DNA of 64,000 nucleotides from Ilex aquifolium (lineage: Eukaryota; Streptophyta; Magnoliopsida; Aquifoliales; Aquifoliaceae). Location: NCBI GenBank assembly GCA_951799425.1, contig OX637395.1, positions 15,140,951 to 15,204,950 of the forward strand, in the 5' to 3' direction. This document shows, one piece after another, positions 10,705-22,227 of this stretch; the stretch's first letter is position 1; each line of letters starts with the position of its first letter. Both the position numbers and the translations under genes were made by a program. The notes under the pieces are model-generated. The model had not been told where the DNA came from and made no database searches. It saw nothing but the letters and a program-made list of their open reading frames with translations.

Positions 10705-11999
10705 TAGTTTTTGACAACAAGGGAATGCGTTTAAGAAAATATTGAATTTTCATTATAATATGAATAGAAAGTTCATCATACATAGTAATTCTTGAAATGC
10801 TCAGCATTCCATGGATGAGGGAGTATTTCCCCTTGGGAGGTCCTTAATTGATAAGTTCCTGGTTGGATTTCTTTGATAACAATGTATGGTTCTACCCAGT
10901 TCAGGGATAACTTGCCTTTTTCTACTATGGACTCCTTTTTGAGCACGAGGTCCTCCTCCCTTAGCTTTTTCTCTTTCACCCTCCTATTGTAATAACGAGT
11001 AGTTTGTTGCTGGTAAGAAGCTATACGGAGAACGGCCTTCTCTCTAGTTTCCTCTAGAGCATCGAGGTTTGCTCTCAGCTCCTCTTAATTATCCCAGGGG
11101 TCATGATTTTGGGTTTTGAACGAAGGAAGGCCTATTTCTGCCGGAATGACTACTTCGGTACGAAATGTCAACATGAAAGGGCTCTGTCTTGTAGCTTTTT
11201 TGGGGGTTGTTCGGTATGCCCATAGAACTTCTTGAAGGAGCTAAACCCATAGACTTTGCTTCTCTTCGAGTTTGGTCTTGATATTCTAGAGCATAGTGTG
11301 GTTGGTGACCTTGGCTTGTTCATTGGACTAGGGATGCCCAGGAGAAGATAAATGGTTCCTTATTCCAAGGCTGGAACAGAAACTACGAAAATATTTGAGT
11401 CGAATTATTTTTTCATTATTAGAGAGATGGCTTGTGGAACTCTGAATCAGTATTCAATGGATTTCTAAACGAAATCTACGATTTTTTTTTTCAAAAATCG
11501 TGGCAAGTGCTTCAGCTTCTGCCCATTTGGTGAAGTAATCAATGGCTATTACCGCGAAGCAACATTGACCCTTTCCTCAAGGCAGAGGTCCCACAATATC
11601 GATCCCTCACTATCCGAAGGGCCAAGGGCTAGAAACCGAGCTTAAATCTTGCGAGAGGGTGTGCTGGATGTTTCCAAACCTTTGAATTTGTCACAATTTT
11701 TTACGAATGTCAGTGCATCTTTAGCCATTCTGGATCAGTAATACCTCTATCATAGCACCTTGTGAGAGAGTGATCGTCCCTCGGAATGATTTCCACAAAT
11801 GTCTTCATGTATCTCTTTTGGAACATAGTTCGCTTCCTCTATCCTTAAACAACAGAGGTATGGGAGAGACAAACTTCTTTTGCAGAGAACGTCTTGGATG
11901 AGCACATACTTATCCACCTTTAGAAGAAACCTCTTGGCTTTTAATCGTTCTGTTGGGAGATCACCAGTCTTGAGGTAGGACACATATTGGTCCATCCAT
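10705..11999 (-). pseudogene. Integrase of element C (Tat-like)
   Basis: On the minus strand the right end carries the integrase zinc-binding region (EIHEDICGNHSEGRSLSHKV, around 11770-11995). The middle carries the catalytic core neighbourhood with a GIDIVGPLP-like stretch and KWAEAEALA. The left end, 10776-10985, carries the C-terminal tail (EPYIVIKEIQPGTYQL... PHPWNAEHFKNYYV) typical of Tat integrases. Integrase inserts the cDNA into the host chromosome. Broken fossil with many disabling changes. Confidence 0.65.
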
Positions 12000-12535
12000 G
12001 TTGAGGCTTGTACGTCGAGTGTTTCCCCCGCTAGTTCTCCTTCCTCGATGTTGTGCTTGTGTAGCTACTCCAGGGGGCTATTTCTCCTTTCTGCCCCATG
12101 GTCTTCTCCTGAAGACTCTAACCGGGCTAGGGAATCTACATGGCTGTTGTCTGACCTTGATACCTACTGGATGGAAAAGGTTTGAAATTGCAATATGAGA
12201 TATTTAGCCTTGGACAGGTATGCCATCATCTTATCATCTTTAGCTTCATACTAGCCATTGACTTGATTGACAACAAACTGCGAGTCACTCTAAGCTCGGA
12301 TGTGACGTACGCCGAGGTTGATGGAAAAATGAAGTCTGACGAGGAGAGCCTCATGCTCGGCCTCATTGTTTGAAGCTTTGAAGTCGAGCTTGAGGGTGTA
12401 TTCTAGCTTGTGTTGTTCTTGTGAGATCAAGTTCAATCCGGCTCCACTCCCGAGCTTATGGGATGAACTATCAACAAATAGCAACCATTCCGCCGGTGTA
12501 AGGTCAGGTAATGTTGTAGGGGGGACATAATCTCC
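12000..12535 (-). pseudogene. RNase H of element C (Tat-like)
   Basis: The minus strand reads LLFVDSSSHKLGSGAGL and then EYTLKLDFKASNNEAEHEAL, the D...E...D-type core of the additional RNase H domain seen in Tat pol between RT and integrase. The copy is clearly separate in family from the B sequence that starts at about 12536. Broken fossil. Confidence 0.6.
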
Positions 12536-12539
12536 TTTT

Positions 12540-13255
12540 AAAATCTACTTTATCTCCTTATTGGCCAATTTAGCTTAACAACTTGCCTATGGATTGTAGG
12601 GAGATGCATCCTTATGGTTTATAGAATATTTTCTCATAAAATATTCAAAATAACGATTGCAAAAGTGAGCTCCACCATCTGATAATGGCTCGATGAATTC
12701 CAAATCGCGATAGGATATTTTCTTTTGAAAACTTTACCATAGTGTGATGATCATTATTGCGGCATGGAATAGCCTCGACCCATTTAGAGACAGAGTCAAC
12801 AACAACTACAATGTACAGATTGGGGAAAAGGTCTCATAAAATCATTGTCCCAACAACCAAAGATTTCTATTACAAGAATGTGTTTTAAGGGCATCATGTT
12901 TCTTTTTGAAATACATCCCAACCATTGACATATGTCACATGATAAGCAAAAAACATGAGTGTGTTGAAAAAGTGTGGGCCAATAAAATCCACACTGCAAA
13001 ATCTTTGCAGCGGTTTTCTTAGCAGAAAAGTGACCTCCGTAAGCTTCAGTATGACAAAAGGTAATAACACTAAGCATCTCATGGTTTGGCACATATCTCC
13101 TAATGATCTGAAGAACCTCACCCAAAAACTGTTTCTTATCCACAGAAGTAAAGGAAGTGGGGAGTGTACTAGTGGTCAAGTACTTAACAATGTCAACATA
13201 CCATGGTAGCTTTGAGACGGCAAATAGCTGCTCATCGGGGAAACATTCATGGATT
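12540..13255 (-). pseudogene. Integrase of element B
   Basis: On the minus strand a zinc-binding HH-CC region is followed by the start of the catalytic core: CHTEAYGGHFSAKKTA, then CDICQWLGCISKRNMM, then (about 12700-12850) YIVVVVDSVSKWVEA and a later ISDGGAHFCN with the second catalytic Asp. This is an Athila-type integrase, parallel to the J integrase at 59700-60660. The C-terminal part is missing at the junction with C. Confidence 0.7.
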
Positions 13256-13930
13256 GAAAGCTTGTCCTCATGAAACTCATAAGTCAACCTTGAAAGATGA
13301 TCTGCAATCACATTCCCAATCCCTTTTTTTTTTTTTCTCCTTTAAGGTTAGATCAAATTCCTGTAATAGGAGTATCCATCTCAACAAGCATGGTTTGACA
13401 TCCTTTTTCATGAGCAAATACTTCAAAGCTGCATGATCAATAAAAATAGTAACTGAGGAACCAATCAAATAAGAGTGAAATTTTTTCAAAGTAAAAACAA
13501 TAGCAAGCAGCTATTTTTTCGTAGTAGAATAATCATCTGTGCATCATTAAGAGTCTTTTTAACATAATAGATCACATATAGCTTTTGATCCTATCTTTGA
13601 CCTAACATTGCTCCTACAATGCAGTCACTAGCATCGCATATCAATTCAAAGGGTAGTGACCAATCAGGGGGCTACAAAAAGGAGTAGAAATCTACATACC
13701 TTCAGCTAATCAAAAGCTTTTTGGCGTGCTTCATCCCACACAAATGGTACATCCTGACTTAGGAGATGACACATGGTTCTAGATATAGCAATGAAGTCTC
13801 TAATGAATTGCTTATAAAAGCCCACATGCTCTAAGAATGATCAGACATATTTAATAGTTTTAGGAGCAGGTAAATTGCTTATGAGACCATCTTTGCTTTG
13901 TCTACTTTTATCCCCTCAGCTGAAACAATG
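13256..13930 (-). pseudogene. RNase H of element B
   Basis: The minus strand gives the RT-linked RNase H: SYLIGSSVTIFIDHAALKY with the following LLQEFDLTLKEKK, preceded by a FELICDASDCIVG-like stretch around 13630. It lies between RT and integrase, as in Ty3/gypsy. Degrades the RNA strand of the RNA-DNA hybrid. Fossil. Confidence 0.6.
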
Positions 13931-13947
13931 TGGCCTAAAACTATTAC

Positions 13948-14619
13948 TTATGTCACCATGAATTTAAACTTTTCCCAATTAAGAACTAAACTTGTCTCCT
14001 TACATCTAATCAATACATTTTCAAGGTTAATTAAATAGAGATCAAACGAATCACCATAGACAGAAAAATCATCCACACAAACTTCTAAACACCTCTCAAC
14101 CATGTCACTGAATGGACTCAATATACATCTCTGAAAACTAGTAGGAGGATTACACATACCAAACCGCATTCTCCTATATGCAAATGTACCAAATTGACAT
14201 ATGAATGTCATTTTTTCTTGGTCATCAAGCTGTATTTCAATTTGGTTATACCCTGAATAGCCATCTAGGAAACAATAAAATGCATGACTAGTAATTCCCT
14301 CTAAGGCTTGATCAATGAATGAGAGAGAAAAGTGGTATTTTCTAGTTACCGAATTGATCTTATGATGGTTAATGCACATGCGCCATCCTGCGACAACTCG
14401 AGTAGGCACCAACTCATTATGATCATTTTGGACTACCGAAACCCCAAACTTTGTAGGCACCCATGGCCCGACAATATTAATTGGGAAGGCTTCTGATTCC
14501 CTAGCTAGATTCAAACAATCGTCCTCAAAATAAGGCTCTAACTTAGAAATGATGGACTTAACCAAACAAGTCTCCAAAGAATCTCCATAAAATGCCCTAT
14601 TTAAATGGTCTTGTGCCAA
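13948..14619 (-). pseudogene. Reverse transcriptase of element B
   Basis: Minus strand: PTRVVAGWRMCINHHKIN, then FYCFLDGYSGYNQIEI with the first catalytic Asp region, QFGTFAYRRMRFGMCNPP, and VCVDDFSVYGDSFD containing the YVDD-equivalent box. The palm and fingers of an Athila-type RT over about 220 residues. Synthesises cDNA from the element RNA. Confidence 0.8.
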
Positions 14620-14892
14620 AGACTTAATGGATTAACCTCTCTCACTTCATCCTCCTCCACCAGTTATTTAGCAATATTGAAGATATTCAACTCAAGATGC
14701 ATATTCCCAAAAGATAATTTAATGGTGTCATTCCTGCAATTGATTAAAGCATTCGAAATAGCTATGACAAAGAATAACGAGAATTTAACTCCCTGGGTGT
14801 ACAACTAGCTAGGTATCCCAAACAATGTAGTCTACTGGGAAAAATAATTTGTCCACTTGGACAAGGATATCCTCAACTATCCCCCTAGGAAC
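14620..14892 (-). pseudogene. Protease-to-RT linker of element B, left of the A insertion
   Basis: The minus strand at the A boundary reads RGIVEDILVQVDKLFF, the middle of an Athila protease; the earlier part of the same protease is on the other side of element A, from 22228. This shows that element A landed in the protease. Fossil. Confidence 0.65.
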
Positions 14893-16220
14893 TGATGAGT
14901 GGGTTTTATATCTACGAATTGAGTACTTTCGGCTTGAGAAATTTGTAAGTTTTCAATTATTTTATGTTCCTTTTTATTTTTTTTGTCTTTTTTGATGTTA
15001 TTTTGTAGGGATGATCATTTAGAAGGAAACAAGATGATTTGGAAGGAAACAAGGTCAATTTGGAGCCAAAATGTTAGATTTTTGAAGGCTAAACAACAAG
15101 GGAAGATGCTAGGCTTAAAAGGGGTCAGCGCCCCTGCGCCACAAGGGCAGTAAATCAGCGCCCCTGCGCTGATGTTGGCGCAGCTGCGCGTGTGTGTGGC
15201 TCTGGACGCGAATTCCTACATGTTTTTGACCCGAAATTGGACTCTAATGCCTCTTATGTGCGAGGGTTTGAGGAGAATATAAAAAGAATGATTTTGGGGG
15301 CTGAAAAGGGAAGGAAGAAGATCAAGGATTGATATAAAATTGAAGGCAAGAATCGAAGGAACCGACACGAAGAAAATCGGACTTGAAGGCTAGAGAGGAG
15401 TTGAAGATTGCAACTAAGTTTTCATTCTTTTCTCTTACTTTTACTTCTTGATTTTCTAATATGTTGTTTAATTTGAGAAGGATGTTTTTCAATTACATTA
15501 TGAACTAAATTTTTATTAAGATTGCAACGGAACCAAATGTCTAGTTAAATTGATCTACTCTCGTTTCTAGTTTTTGTTGATCTTATATGAGTTGTTTGTC
15601 ATAATTTGTGTTTAATATATAATTGTTTGGCCAAAAATTAGTTTGATAACTTAGATGAAATTGGAAGATGAATTCTAGGTTTAGATCTGAATATGATGAC
15701 ATGCGTCTGGTTAATTCTTCTTAGGATTGAATTGCTGGTTTTGTGTATAGGATAAGAATATACCTATATGCCGTGTGTAACTTTTATGAGAGTTTGAACT
15801 TAATGAATCTATTCCAACTTATTTTGCATAGGAATATAGCAATGTAATTGGGAGAGATATGCTTATCTAACTATCGGAAGAGATTTGATAAATAATTTTG
15901 AAGTCTCAGTTAACAACTTATTTTGATTAATTAACTGGAAAGAGAGTGGAAAGATTTATATGAAGCATTAGGGGAAGTTGTAATCTTAACTTCTTTATCC
16001 GTTAAATTCAATCTTTGATTATTAAATTTAGGTTTAGTCTTAAATTAGTAAATTCATAGTTTAATTGCAATTGTTTAAATAAAATTGAATTGATATAAAG
16101 TTAGTATTTGAAAGTTATTAGTAATAATTCTCCGTGGGAACGATACTCTACTTATCACTTTATTACTTGTTGATCGTGTATACTTGCACGTAAATTGTCA
16201 ATATAAAAAATCGGACAACA
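14893..16220 (+). repeat. 5' LTR of element A (1328 bp)
   Basis: Starts TGATGAGTGGG and ends CGGACAACA, directly before AGTTTTTGGCGCC. It aligns end to end with 20874-22222. The length difference of 21 bp is almost wholly one extra 20-bp palindrome module in the 3' copy. Confidence 0.95.
15126..15286 (+). promoter_or_regulatory. GCGC palindrome cluster and TATA box in the A 5' LTR
   Basis: Dyads CAGCGCCCCTGCGC (centre 15133.5) and TCAGCG-CCCCTG-CGCTGA (centre 15163.5), then a perfect 12-bp palindrome GCGCAGCTGCGC (15178-15189, centre 15183.5), at steps of 30 and 20 bp. A TATA box (ATATAAAAAG, about 15277-15286) follows some 90 bp downstream. Confidence 0.65.
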
Positions 16221-16226
16221 AGTTTT

Positions 16227-16244
16227 TGGCGCCGTTGCTGGGGA
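16227..16244 (+). other. Primer-binding site of element A (tRNA-Asp)
   Basis: TGGCGCCGTTGCTGGGGA matches the 3' end of plant tRNA-Asp (GTC) in 17 of 18 positions. This is the usual Athila primer. Confidence 0.85.
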
Positions 16245-16350
16245 ACTATTCTAGTAATTATTTCAATATTAATTTCAATCAATTTGATCTTAGTTTAAAC
16301 TTATTTAATTTTTTGTTTTAATTGTTTTCGCAAGCATTCTTGAATTTTGT

Positions 16351-17828
16351 ATGCAAACATGATCTACAGGTCAGGAGCTACTACCGTACGAACCAGAAAT
16401 AGAAAGAAGGCTCCAAAACTTGAGAAAACAGTGTCAAGAAGAAAACAACCAAGAAACTATGGCTGAAGAGGAACAGAAATCGTTAAGGGATTATGCTATG
16501 CCGCTTGTGACAGAAATACAATCGAGCATTCGAAGGCCCGCAATTCAAGCAAACAATTTCGAGATCAAGCCGGGTACCATTCAAATGATTCAGAATTCAG
16601 TGCAGTTTGGGGGTTTGCCTACCGATGACCCAAATGATCATTTGATGAGTTTTTTTGCAGATATGCGACACATTCCGATACAATGGGGTTTCTGAAGATG
16701 CAATTAGACTCCGACTTTTCCCTTTCTCACTTCGTGATAAGGCGAAGAATTGGTTGCATTCTTTGTTGCCGGATTCTATTACTACGTGGTCAGATTTAGC
16801 TAAAAAATTCTTAGCTAAATTCTTTCCACCAACTAAAACTGCAAGGATGAGGAACGACATCACTTCATTTGCACATCATGATTCTGAGACTCTCTATGAA
16901 GCTTGGGAGCGATTCAAAGACTTACTCCGAAAATGCCCTCACCATGGTATTCCTAATTGGTTGCGGGTTGTTTAGTGCTACCCGAACCAGTATTGATGCA
17001 GTAGCAGGTGGGACATTAATGGGAAAAAATTTCGATGAAGCATACAAGTTATTAGAGACAATGGCTGCAAACAATTATCAGTGGCCTTCTACAAGGATTA
17101 ATCAACCAAAGGTAGCCGGGATTTATGAAGTTGATGCAATTACTGCATTGGCTGCACAGGTTGCTACGTTGTCAAAGAAGATTGATGCTCTAGGGGTGCA
17201 ACCTATTCAGAATGTGGCAGTTGTCTGTGAATTGTGTGCAGGGAATCATTCGAGTGATCAATGTGCAATTAATCCAGAGTCGGTACAATACATTGGTAAC
17301 CACAACAGGCAGCAATATAGCAATAATTCCAACAATTATAACCCTGATTGGAGGAATCATCCGGGCTTTTCATGGAATAATAATCAAGCCCAAACTTATG
17401 CTCCAACACAATCATACCCACCAGGCTTTCAGAATCAAGCTCCACCACAGCAGGAAAAAAAGTCAAATTTGGAGGAGCTGTTTTCCAGGTATATAGCACA
17501 AAGTGAGACAAGGATGAATAGTATGGAAGTATCAGTCTGAAACCTGGAAAACCAAATGGATCAGCTCGTTAATGCCATTAACAACCGACCTCAAGACACT
17601 CTACCTAGTGATACGGAGATTAATCCTACGAGGGAAGGTAAAGGGCACTGCAATGCTATTACTTTACGAAGCGGAATAGAGATACTTGAGGTTGTTGGTG
17701 GAACCTCAAAACAATCACATGGAGATGATAGTGAGGATAAAAAAATAAAAGATAGCTAGAATGGGGAACATGAGAAGAAAGAAGAAGATCCAGTTGTAGG
17801 TTCTAATGGAGGTAATCCGAGACCTATT
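16351..17828 (+). pseudogene. gag of element A
   Basis: Begins with a leader peptide rich in charged residues (QELLPYEPEIERRLQNL...). The retrotransposon Gag domain follows (FGGLPTDDPNDHLMSFF, LFPFSLRDKAKNWLHSL, then WSDLAKKFLAKFFPP), then VTALAAQVATLSKKIDAL-like sequence (reading ITALAAQVATL), a CELCAGNHSSDQC zinc-knuckle-like motif and the Athila-typical NPDWRNHPGFSWNNN. The C-terminal end leads to the protease. Gag packages the element RNA into virus-like particles. Broken by a few changes. Confidence 0.85.
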
Positions 17829-18737
17829 GTGCCTCCCGTGCCTTTTCCACAACGTTTACAGAAGCAGAAGTGGGATAAGCAGTTCTCTAAATTCATGGAA
17901 GTGTTTAAGAAACTCCAAATAAATATCCCTTTCGCAGAAGCAGTTGAAAACATGTCTAACTATGTGAAATTTTTGAAGGAAATTTTGTCAAAGAAAAGAA
18001 AACTAGGCGATTATGAGACAGTGACACTTACAGAAGAGTGCAGCGCTATTCTTCAAAAGAAGTTACCACCAAATCTCAAAGATCCGGGTAGCTTTACAAT
18101 TCCATGCACAATAGGCAGTCAGTTTTTTGGGAAAACATTGTGTGACTTAGGAGCAAGTGTTAAGTTAATGCCGCTCTCAGTTTATCAGCAATTGAGTTTG
18201 AAGGAAGCGAAGCCTACTAACATCACATTACAGCTTGCGGATAGATCACTCACTTATCCAAGGGGCATAGTTGAGGACGTTCTAGTTAAAGTGGATAAGT
18301 TCAATTTTCCAGCTGATTTCATAGTCTTAGATTGTGAGGAAGATAGGGAAATACCTATTATTCTTGGGCGACCATTCTTAGCAACAGGAAGAACACTTAT
18401 TGATGTACAGAAAGGTGAGCTAACTATGCGAGTCCAAGATCAAGAGGTGAAATTTAATGTATTTTCAGCTATGAAATTTCTAGAGGAAGCGGAAGAATGT
18501 TTTCGGGTTGATGTGGTGGAAGATGCAGTTAATGAGATATTCGTAGGAAGCTATATTTCAAATTCTCTTAAGAACGCCGAGCTATATAAAGAGGAGGTGT
18601 TCCCGCATGGAGCGGTTGAAGTCAAGGAAAACAATTCGAAAAGAACTTTCAAGGTGAACGGGCAGAGACTGAAGCAATATTGGGGCGGCGACATTGATCA
18701 TGAAAATACCTCAATTACCCATGTCGACCCGGGATGA
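17829..18737 (+). pseudogene. Protease and terminal pol tail of element A
   Basis: An open stretch of 302 codons. The first two thirds are the Athila aspartic protease (CDLGASVKLMPLSVYQQL, LADRSLTYPRGIVEDVLV, IPIILGRPFLATGRTLI). The last 50 codons (EVFPHGAVEV... RTFKVNGQRLKQYWGGDI) equal the extreme C-terminus of pol in element J (60940-61071). RT, RNase H and integrase core are not present in this copy. This is an unusual short protease-pol-tail protein of a non-autonomous element. Confidence 0.8.
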
Positions 18738-19670
18738 TACAGGGAGTAGTCAGGCTGATGACTCTAAAACAAGCGCTATTTGGGAGGCAACCCAAAAGTT
18801 TAGCTTTTAGTTTTTATTTTTACGTCAATTGAGTTTTTCTGATTATTATTTATATTTATTATTATATATATATATATATTTTGGGAGTAATCATGATATT
18901 AGAGAATTATTCCATTTTATTTAGTGAGTCAATTGCTTGTAGGTATCAAGGATCGAAAAGAAATAACAAAAAGAGTGAAAAGAAGGAAATAGGGGAGTTT
19001 GAACAAGAAAAGAAGGAAGCATGACCAGAAAACCAGCGCCCCAGCGCCCTACACAACGCCTCAGCGCTGAGCTCCTGTCCCCAAACCAGCAAGGCAGCGC
19101 CTAGGCGCTATAGGCAGCGCCCCTGCGTGCGTTTGATGCCCCATCTGCTGTCCAAAAACAGCCAGCCAGCGCCCCAGCGCGCACCAGCAGCCTACAGCGC
19201 AGCCCAGCGAAAAAAAAATATATCCGTTTGGAGTTACGGGGCCCATAATATATCAAATCGAAGCTTTCGACGAGCCCTACAAGACTTATTGCCTTTGGCA
19301 ATGAGGGACGCTGTTAACAGCCCAAAAAAGGTCTGGAAACGTGTGTTTGGGTCGTCCGAAGTTTTTTTTTCTCAAGTTTTGGGTTTAGCAGCGCCATCCT
19401 TAACACAACAGTTAGGGAGTTGGGGCACACAAAAATTCCTCCCATTCCTCCTAAATTTCAAAGCTCTAACACATATTCTCTCCACTCCTAATCATTCATA
19501 ATTTCGTTGAATCGTCTTGGATTTCCCAATCTCCCTTATATAATAATCTTCCCGCTCAAGTGGCATCAATTAGTATCAAATAGCAGCAAGGGTTCCTCCA
19601 TTTTCCATGGGTAACATGAAGCTTTACAACATAAGATTAAGCTTTGTAATGTGAGTTTCCTAATCCATCT
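18738..19670 (+). other. 3' region of element A, first part, with a GCGC-rich cluster
   Basis: Non-coding. At 19030-19210 a dense set of AGCGCC, CAGCGCTGAG and GCGCCTAGGCGC motifs repeats the palindromic vocabulary of the LTR. TATA-like sequence (TTATATAATAAT) follows at about 19537-19545. Element J has the same arrangement at 61310-61560. The frames open here (e.g. 19127-19501) have no recognisable content. Confidence 0.5.
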
Positions 19671-19733
19671 ATGTCTCCCGAATACACTCCCGACTCAATG
19701 GACGACGAGGACGATAACGATGATACCCACTAG
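19671..19733 (+). CDS. Conserved 20-codon acidic ORF in the 3' region of element A
   Basis: ATG to TAG reads 20 residues, MSPEYTPDSMDDEDDNDDTH, strongly acidic. Element J has a counterpart of identical length at 61864-61926 (MFPEYTPDSANNEDANDDAN), with the ATG, stop and length kept. Whether it is translated is unknown. It could instead be the 3' remnant of a longer extra ORF or a spliced exon; a GTGAGT-like site lies just upstream in both. Confidence 0.35.
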   Translation: MSPEYTPDSMDDEDDNDDTH

Positions 19734-20303
19734 CAAAAATATCAGGGAAGTCCTCTATCTTAATCTTTCCTACTTTATACATTGAGGACAATGTTTAGTT
19801 TAAGTTTGGGGGTGTATTTTTACTTGCATTATTAGGTATGCATTTAGATACCATATTTTGCACTTTAGATTGCATGTTTTAGTACAACTTGATCAATGGG
19901 TTGATTGAATTTGATCATGGCCAATGATGAATGTGATTAATTGTTAATTCAAGGGAAATTAATGAACATGTTGAGTTTGAAATTTGACATACTAGTTGGT
20001 TTTACACTATTTATGATCTTTTCATTCATGAGCACATATTCAACTGTTTGGTTAGTTATCATCTAGAGAATTTATTTGGCTAAGTGCTTGTGGGAGATAT
20101 CAGTGAAACTCTAGAAAACTTATTTAAGCATCATTCAAAGCAAAGTTTAGGCATTCATATAATTTTGGGGGAAATATTGGTTATGATAGGTTAGTAAAAA
20201 AAAAAAAAAAAGTTTTTGAAAATTATTTTGATTTGATCCTTTATGAATTAGAAAGAAAAAAAAAAGAATAGGAAAACAAGAAACAAGAAAGGGCATGTGG
20301 TGA
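19734..20303 (+). other. 3' region of element A with a second polypurine-tract-like motif
   Basis: At 19799-19814 TTTAAGTTTGGGGGTG closely repeats the true polypurine tract at 20856-20871 (TTTAAGTTTGGGGGTA), each preceded by GAGGACAA. The remainder is AT-rich with an A-run near 20200 and no gene. Confidence 0.6.
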
Positions 20304-20450
20304 GTAGAGATGGAGCGTAAAACGCACTCACTCATAAACACATGTTGAGAACGAGATGGAGCCTAAAACGCACTCCTTCAAGAAAAGGCGAGATGCAGTG
20401 TAAAACGCACTCGCTCAATAGGAAGTGAGATGGAGCATAAAATGCACTCA
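20304..20450 (+). repeat. Four-unit dyad repeat GCGT-AAA-ACGC in element A
   Basis: Four units of the form GATGGAGCGTAAAACGCACTC, with the dyad starting at 20315, 20361, 20398 and 20435 (steps 46, 37, 37). The last unit reads GCATAAAATGC, changed on both arms so that pairing is kept. Element J shows the same four units and the same steps at 62508-62638. Confidence 0.7.
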
Positions 20451-20855
20451 CCAAATGAATGAAAAAGAAGAAAAGAGAGAGAAAAAATTCTTTGTACCTT
20501 CTAATTATATGTTTTGCCTTTATTAGCAGAGATTGATGTGAAACGTAAGTTCATAGAGTTGATATTGAGTATCTCTTATGGAGCGCTTGACTACGTAAAT
20601 TTATTTGGGTGATGGCTAGTTTCAACAGTTAGAATATGCACATGTATTTAAAGAGTCATGAGCGGAGGTAAAAATTAAGGAGTATGTTGAGTTGTTGGAC
20701 TTTGCATTGTTTTGAAGTTTCCCGTGAATTATTATTTGTAGTAACTTTTGGGGCCATTATTCAGATTCATATTGATCAATTGTTTGAGTAGTTGGTTGTT
20801 AGAGTTATTTTTTATAGTTTTTGTTCTTAGTACTTTGCTTGAGGACAAGCAAAGA

Positions 20856-20873
20856 TTTAAGTTTGGGGGTATT
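20856..20873 (+). other. Polypurine tract of element A
   Basis: TTTAAGTTTGGGGGTATT directly precedes the 3' LTR start TGATGAGTGAG. Primer site for plus-strand DNA synthesis. Confidence 0.85.
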
Positions 20874-22222
20874 TGATGAGTGAGTTTTATACCTACGAAT
20901 TGAGTACTTTTGGCTTGAGGAATTTGCAAGTTTTCAATTATTTTATGTTCCTTTTTATTTGTTTTGTGTGTTTTGATGTTATTTTGTAGGGATGATCATT
21001 TAGAAGGAAACAAGATGATTTGGAAGGAAACAAGGTCAATTTGGAGCCAAAATGTTGGATTTTTGAAGGCTAAACAACAAGGGAAGATGCTAGGCTTAAA
21101 AGGGGTCAGCGCCCCTGCGCCAAAACCAGTGCCCTTGCGCCACAAGGGCAGTAAATCAGCGCCCCTGCGCTGATTTTGGCGCAGCTGCGCTTGTGTGTGG
21201 CTCTGGACGCGAATTCCTACATATTTTTGACCCGAAATTGGACTCTAATGCCTCTTATGTGCTAGGGTTTGAGGGGAATATAAAAATAATGATTTTGGGG
21301 GCTGAAAAGGGAAGGAAGAAGACCAAGGATTGACAGAAAATTGAAGGCAAGAATCGAAGGAACCGACACGAAGAAAATCGGACTTGAAGGCTAGAGAGGA
21401 GTTGAAGATTGCAACTAAGTTTTCATTCTTTTCTCTTACTTTTACTTCTTGATTTTCTAATATGTTGTTTAATTTGAGAAGGATGTTTTTCAATTACATT
21501 ATGAACTAAATTTTTATTAAAATTTCAACGGAACCAAATGTCTAGTTAAATTGATCTACTCTCGTTTCTAGTTTTTGTTGATCTTATATGAGTTGTTTGT
21601 CATATTTTGTGTTTAATATATAATTGTTTGGCCAAAAATTAGTTTGATAACTTAGATGAAATTGGAATATGAATTCTAGGTTTAGATCTGAATATGATGA
21701 CATGCGTCTGGTTAATTCTTCTTAGGATTGAATTGCTGGGTTTGTGTATAGCATAGGAATATACCTATATGTCGTGTGTAACTTTTATGAGAGTTTGAAC
21801 TTAATGAATCTATTCCAACTTATTTTGCATAGGAATATAACAATGTAATTGGGAGAGATATGCTTATCTAACTATCAGAAGAGGTTTGATAAATAATTTT
21901 GAAGTCTCAGTTAACAACTTATTTTGATTAATTAACTGGAAAGAGAGTGGAAAGATTTATATGAAGCATTAGGGGAAGTTGTAATATTAACTTCTTCTAT
22001 CCGTTAAATTCAATCTTTGATTATTAAATTTAGGTTTAGTCTTAAATTAGTAAATTCATAGTTTAATTGCAATTGTTTAAATAAAATTGAATTGATATAA
22101 AGTTAGTATTTGAAAGTTATTAGCAATAATTCTCCGTGGGAACGATACTCTACTTATCACTTTATTACTTGTTGATCGTGTATACTTGCACGCAAATTGT
22201 CAATATCAAAAATCGGACAATA
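20874..22222 (+). repeat. 3' LTR of element A (1349 bp)
   Basis: Starts TGATGAGTGAG and ends CGGACAATA, then the target duplication GGAAC (22223-22227). Palindrome centres at 21114.5, 21134.5, 21164.5 and 21184.5 (steps 20, 30, 20), one module more than in the 5' LTR. Confidence 0.95.
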
Positions 22223-22227
22223 GGAAC

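Larger units (their letters stand above)
5409..12535 (-). mobile_element. Element C: Tat-like Ty3/gypsy retrotransposon, 3' half, minus strand
   Basis: Reading the minus strand from the right: RNase H, integrase with its C-terminal tail, a 16-bp tandem array, a non-coding stretch, an antisense gene (on the plus strand), a polypurine tract and the start of the 3' LTR. An antisense extra ORF between pol and the 3' LTR is a known feature of the Tat lineage. The antisense gene is interrupted by a solo K LTR. The 5' half (gag, protease, RT, 5' LTR) is not seen; at about 12535 the sequence passes into element B without an LTR boundary. Old and broken, with many disabling changes. Confidence 0.65.
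14893..22222 (+). mobile_element. Element A: Athila-like Ty3/gypsy element with both LTRs, compact non-autonomous form
   Basis: Two LTRs (14893-16220 and 20874-22222), a primer-binding site for tRNA-Asp, gag, protease, a short pol tail, a long 3' region and a polypurine tract. A 5-bp target duplication GGAAC flanks it (14888-14892 and 22223-22227). No RT, RNase H or integrase core is recognisable, so it would depend on a relative such as element J, which shares its LTR, gag and 3' region. By eye the LTRs differ at roughly 2-3% of sites, in the range of one to a few million years at usual plant rates. It is inserted in the protease of element B. Gag carries a few disabling changes. Confidence 0.9.

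Noticed and set aside
10432-10714. Plus-strand Gly/Leu/Phe-rich ORFs
   Set aside because: They arise from the 16-bp tandem array; two frames are open at once for the same reason.
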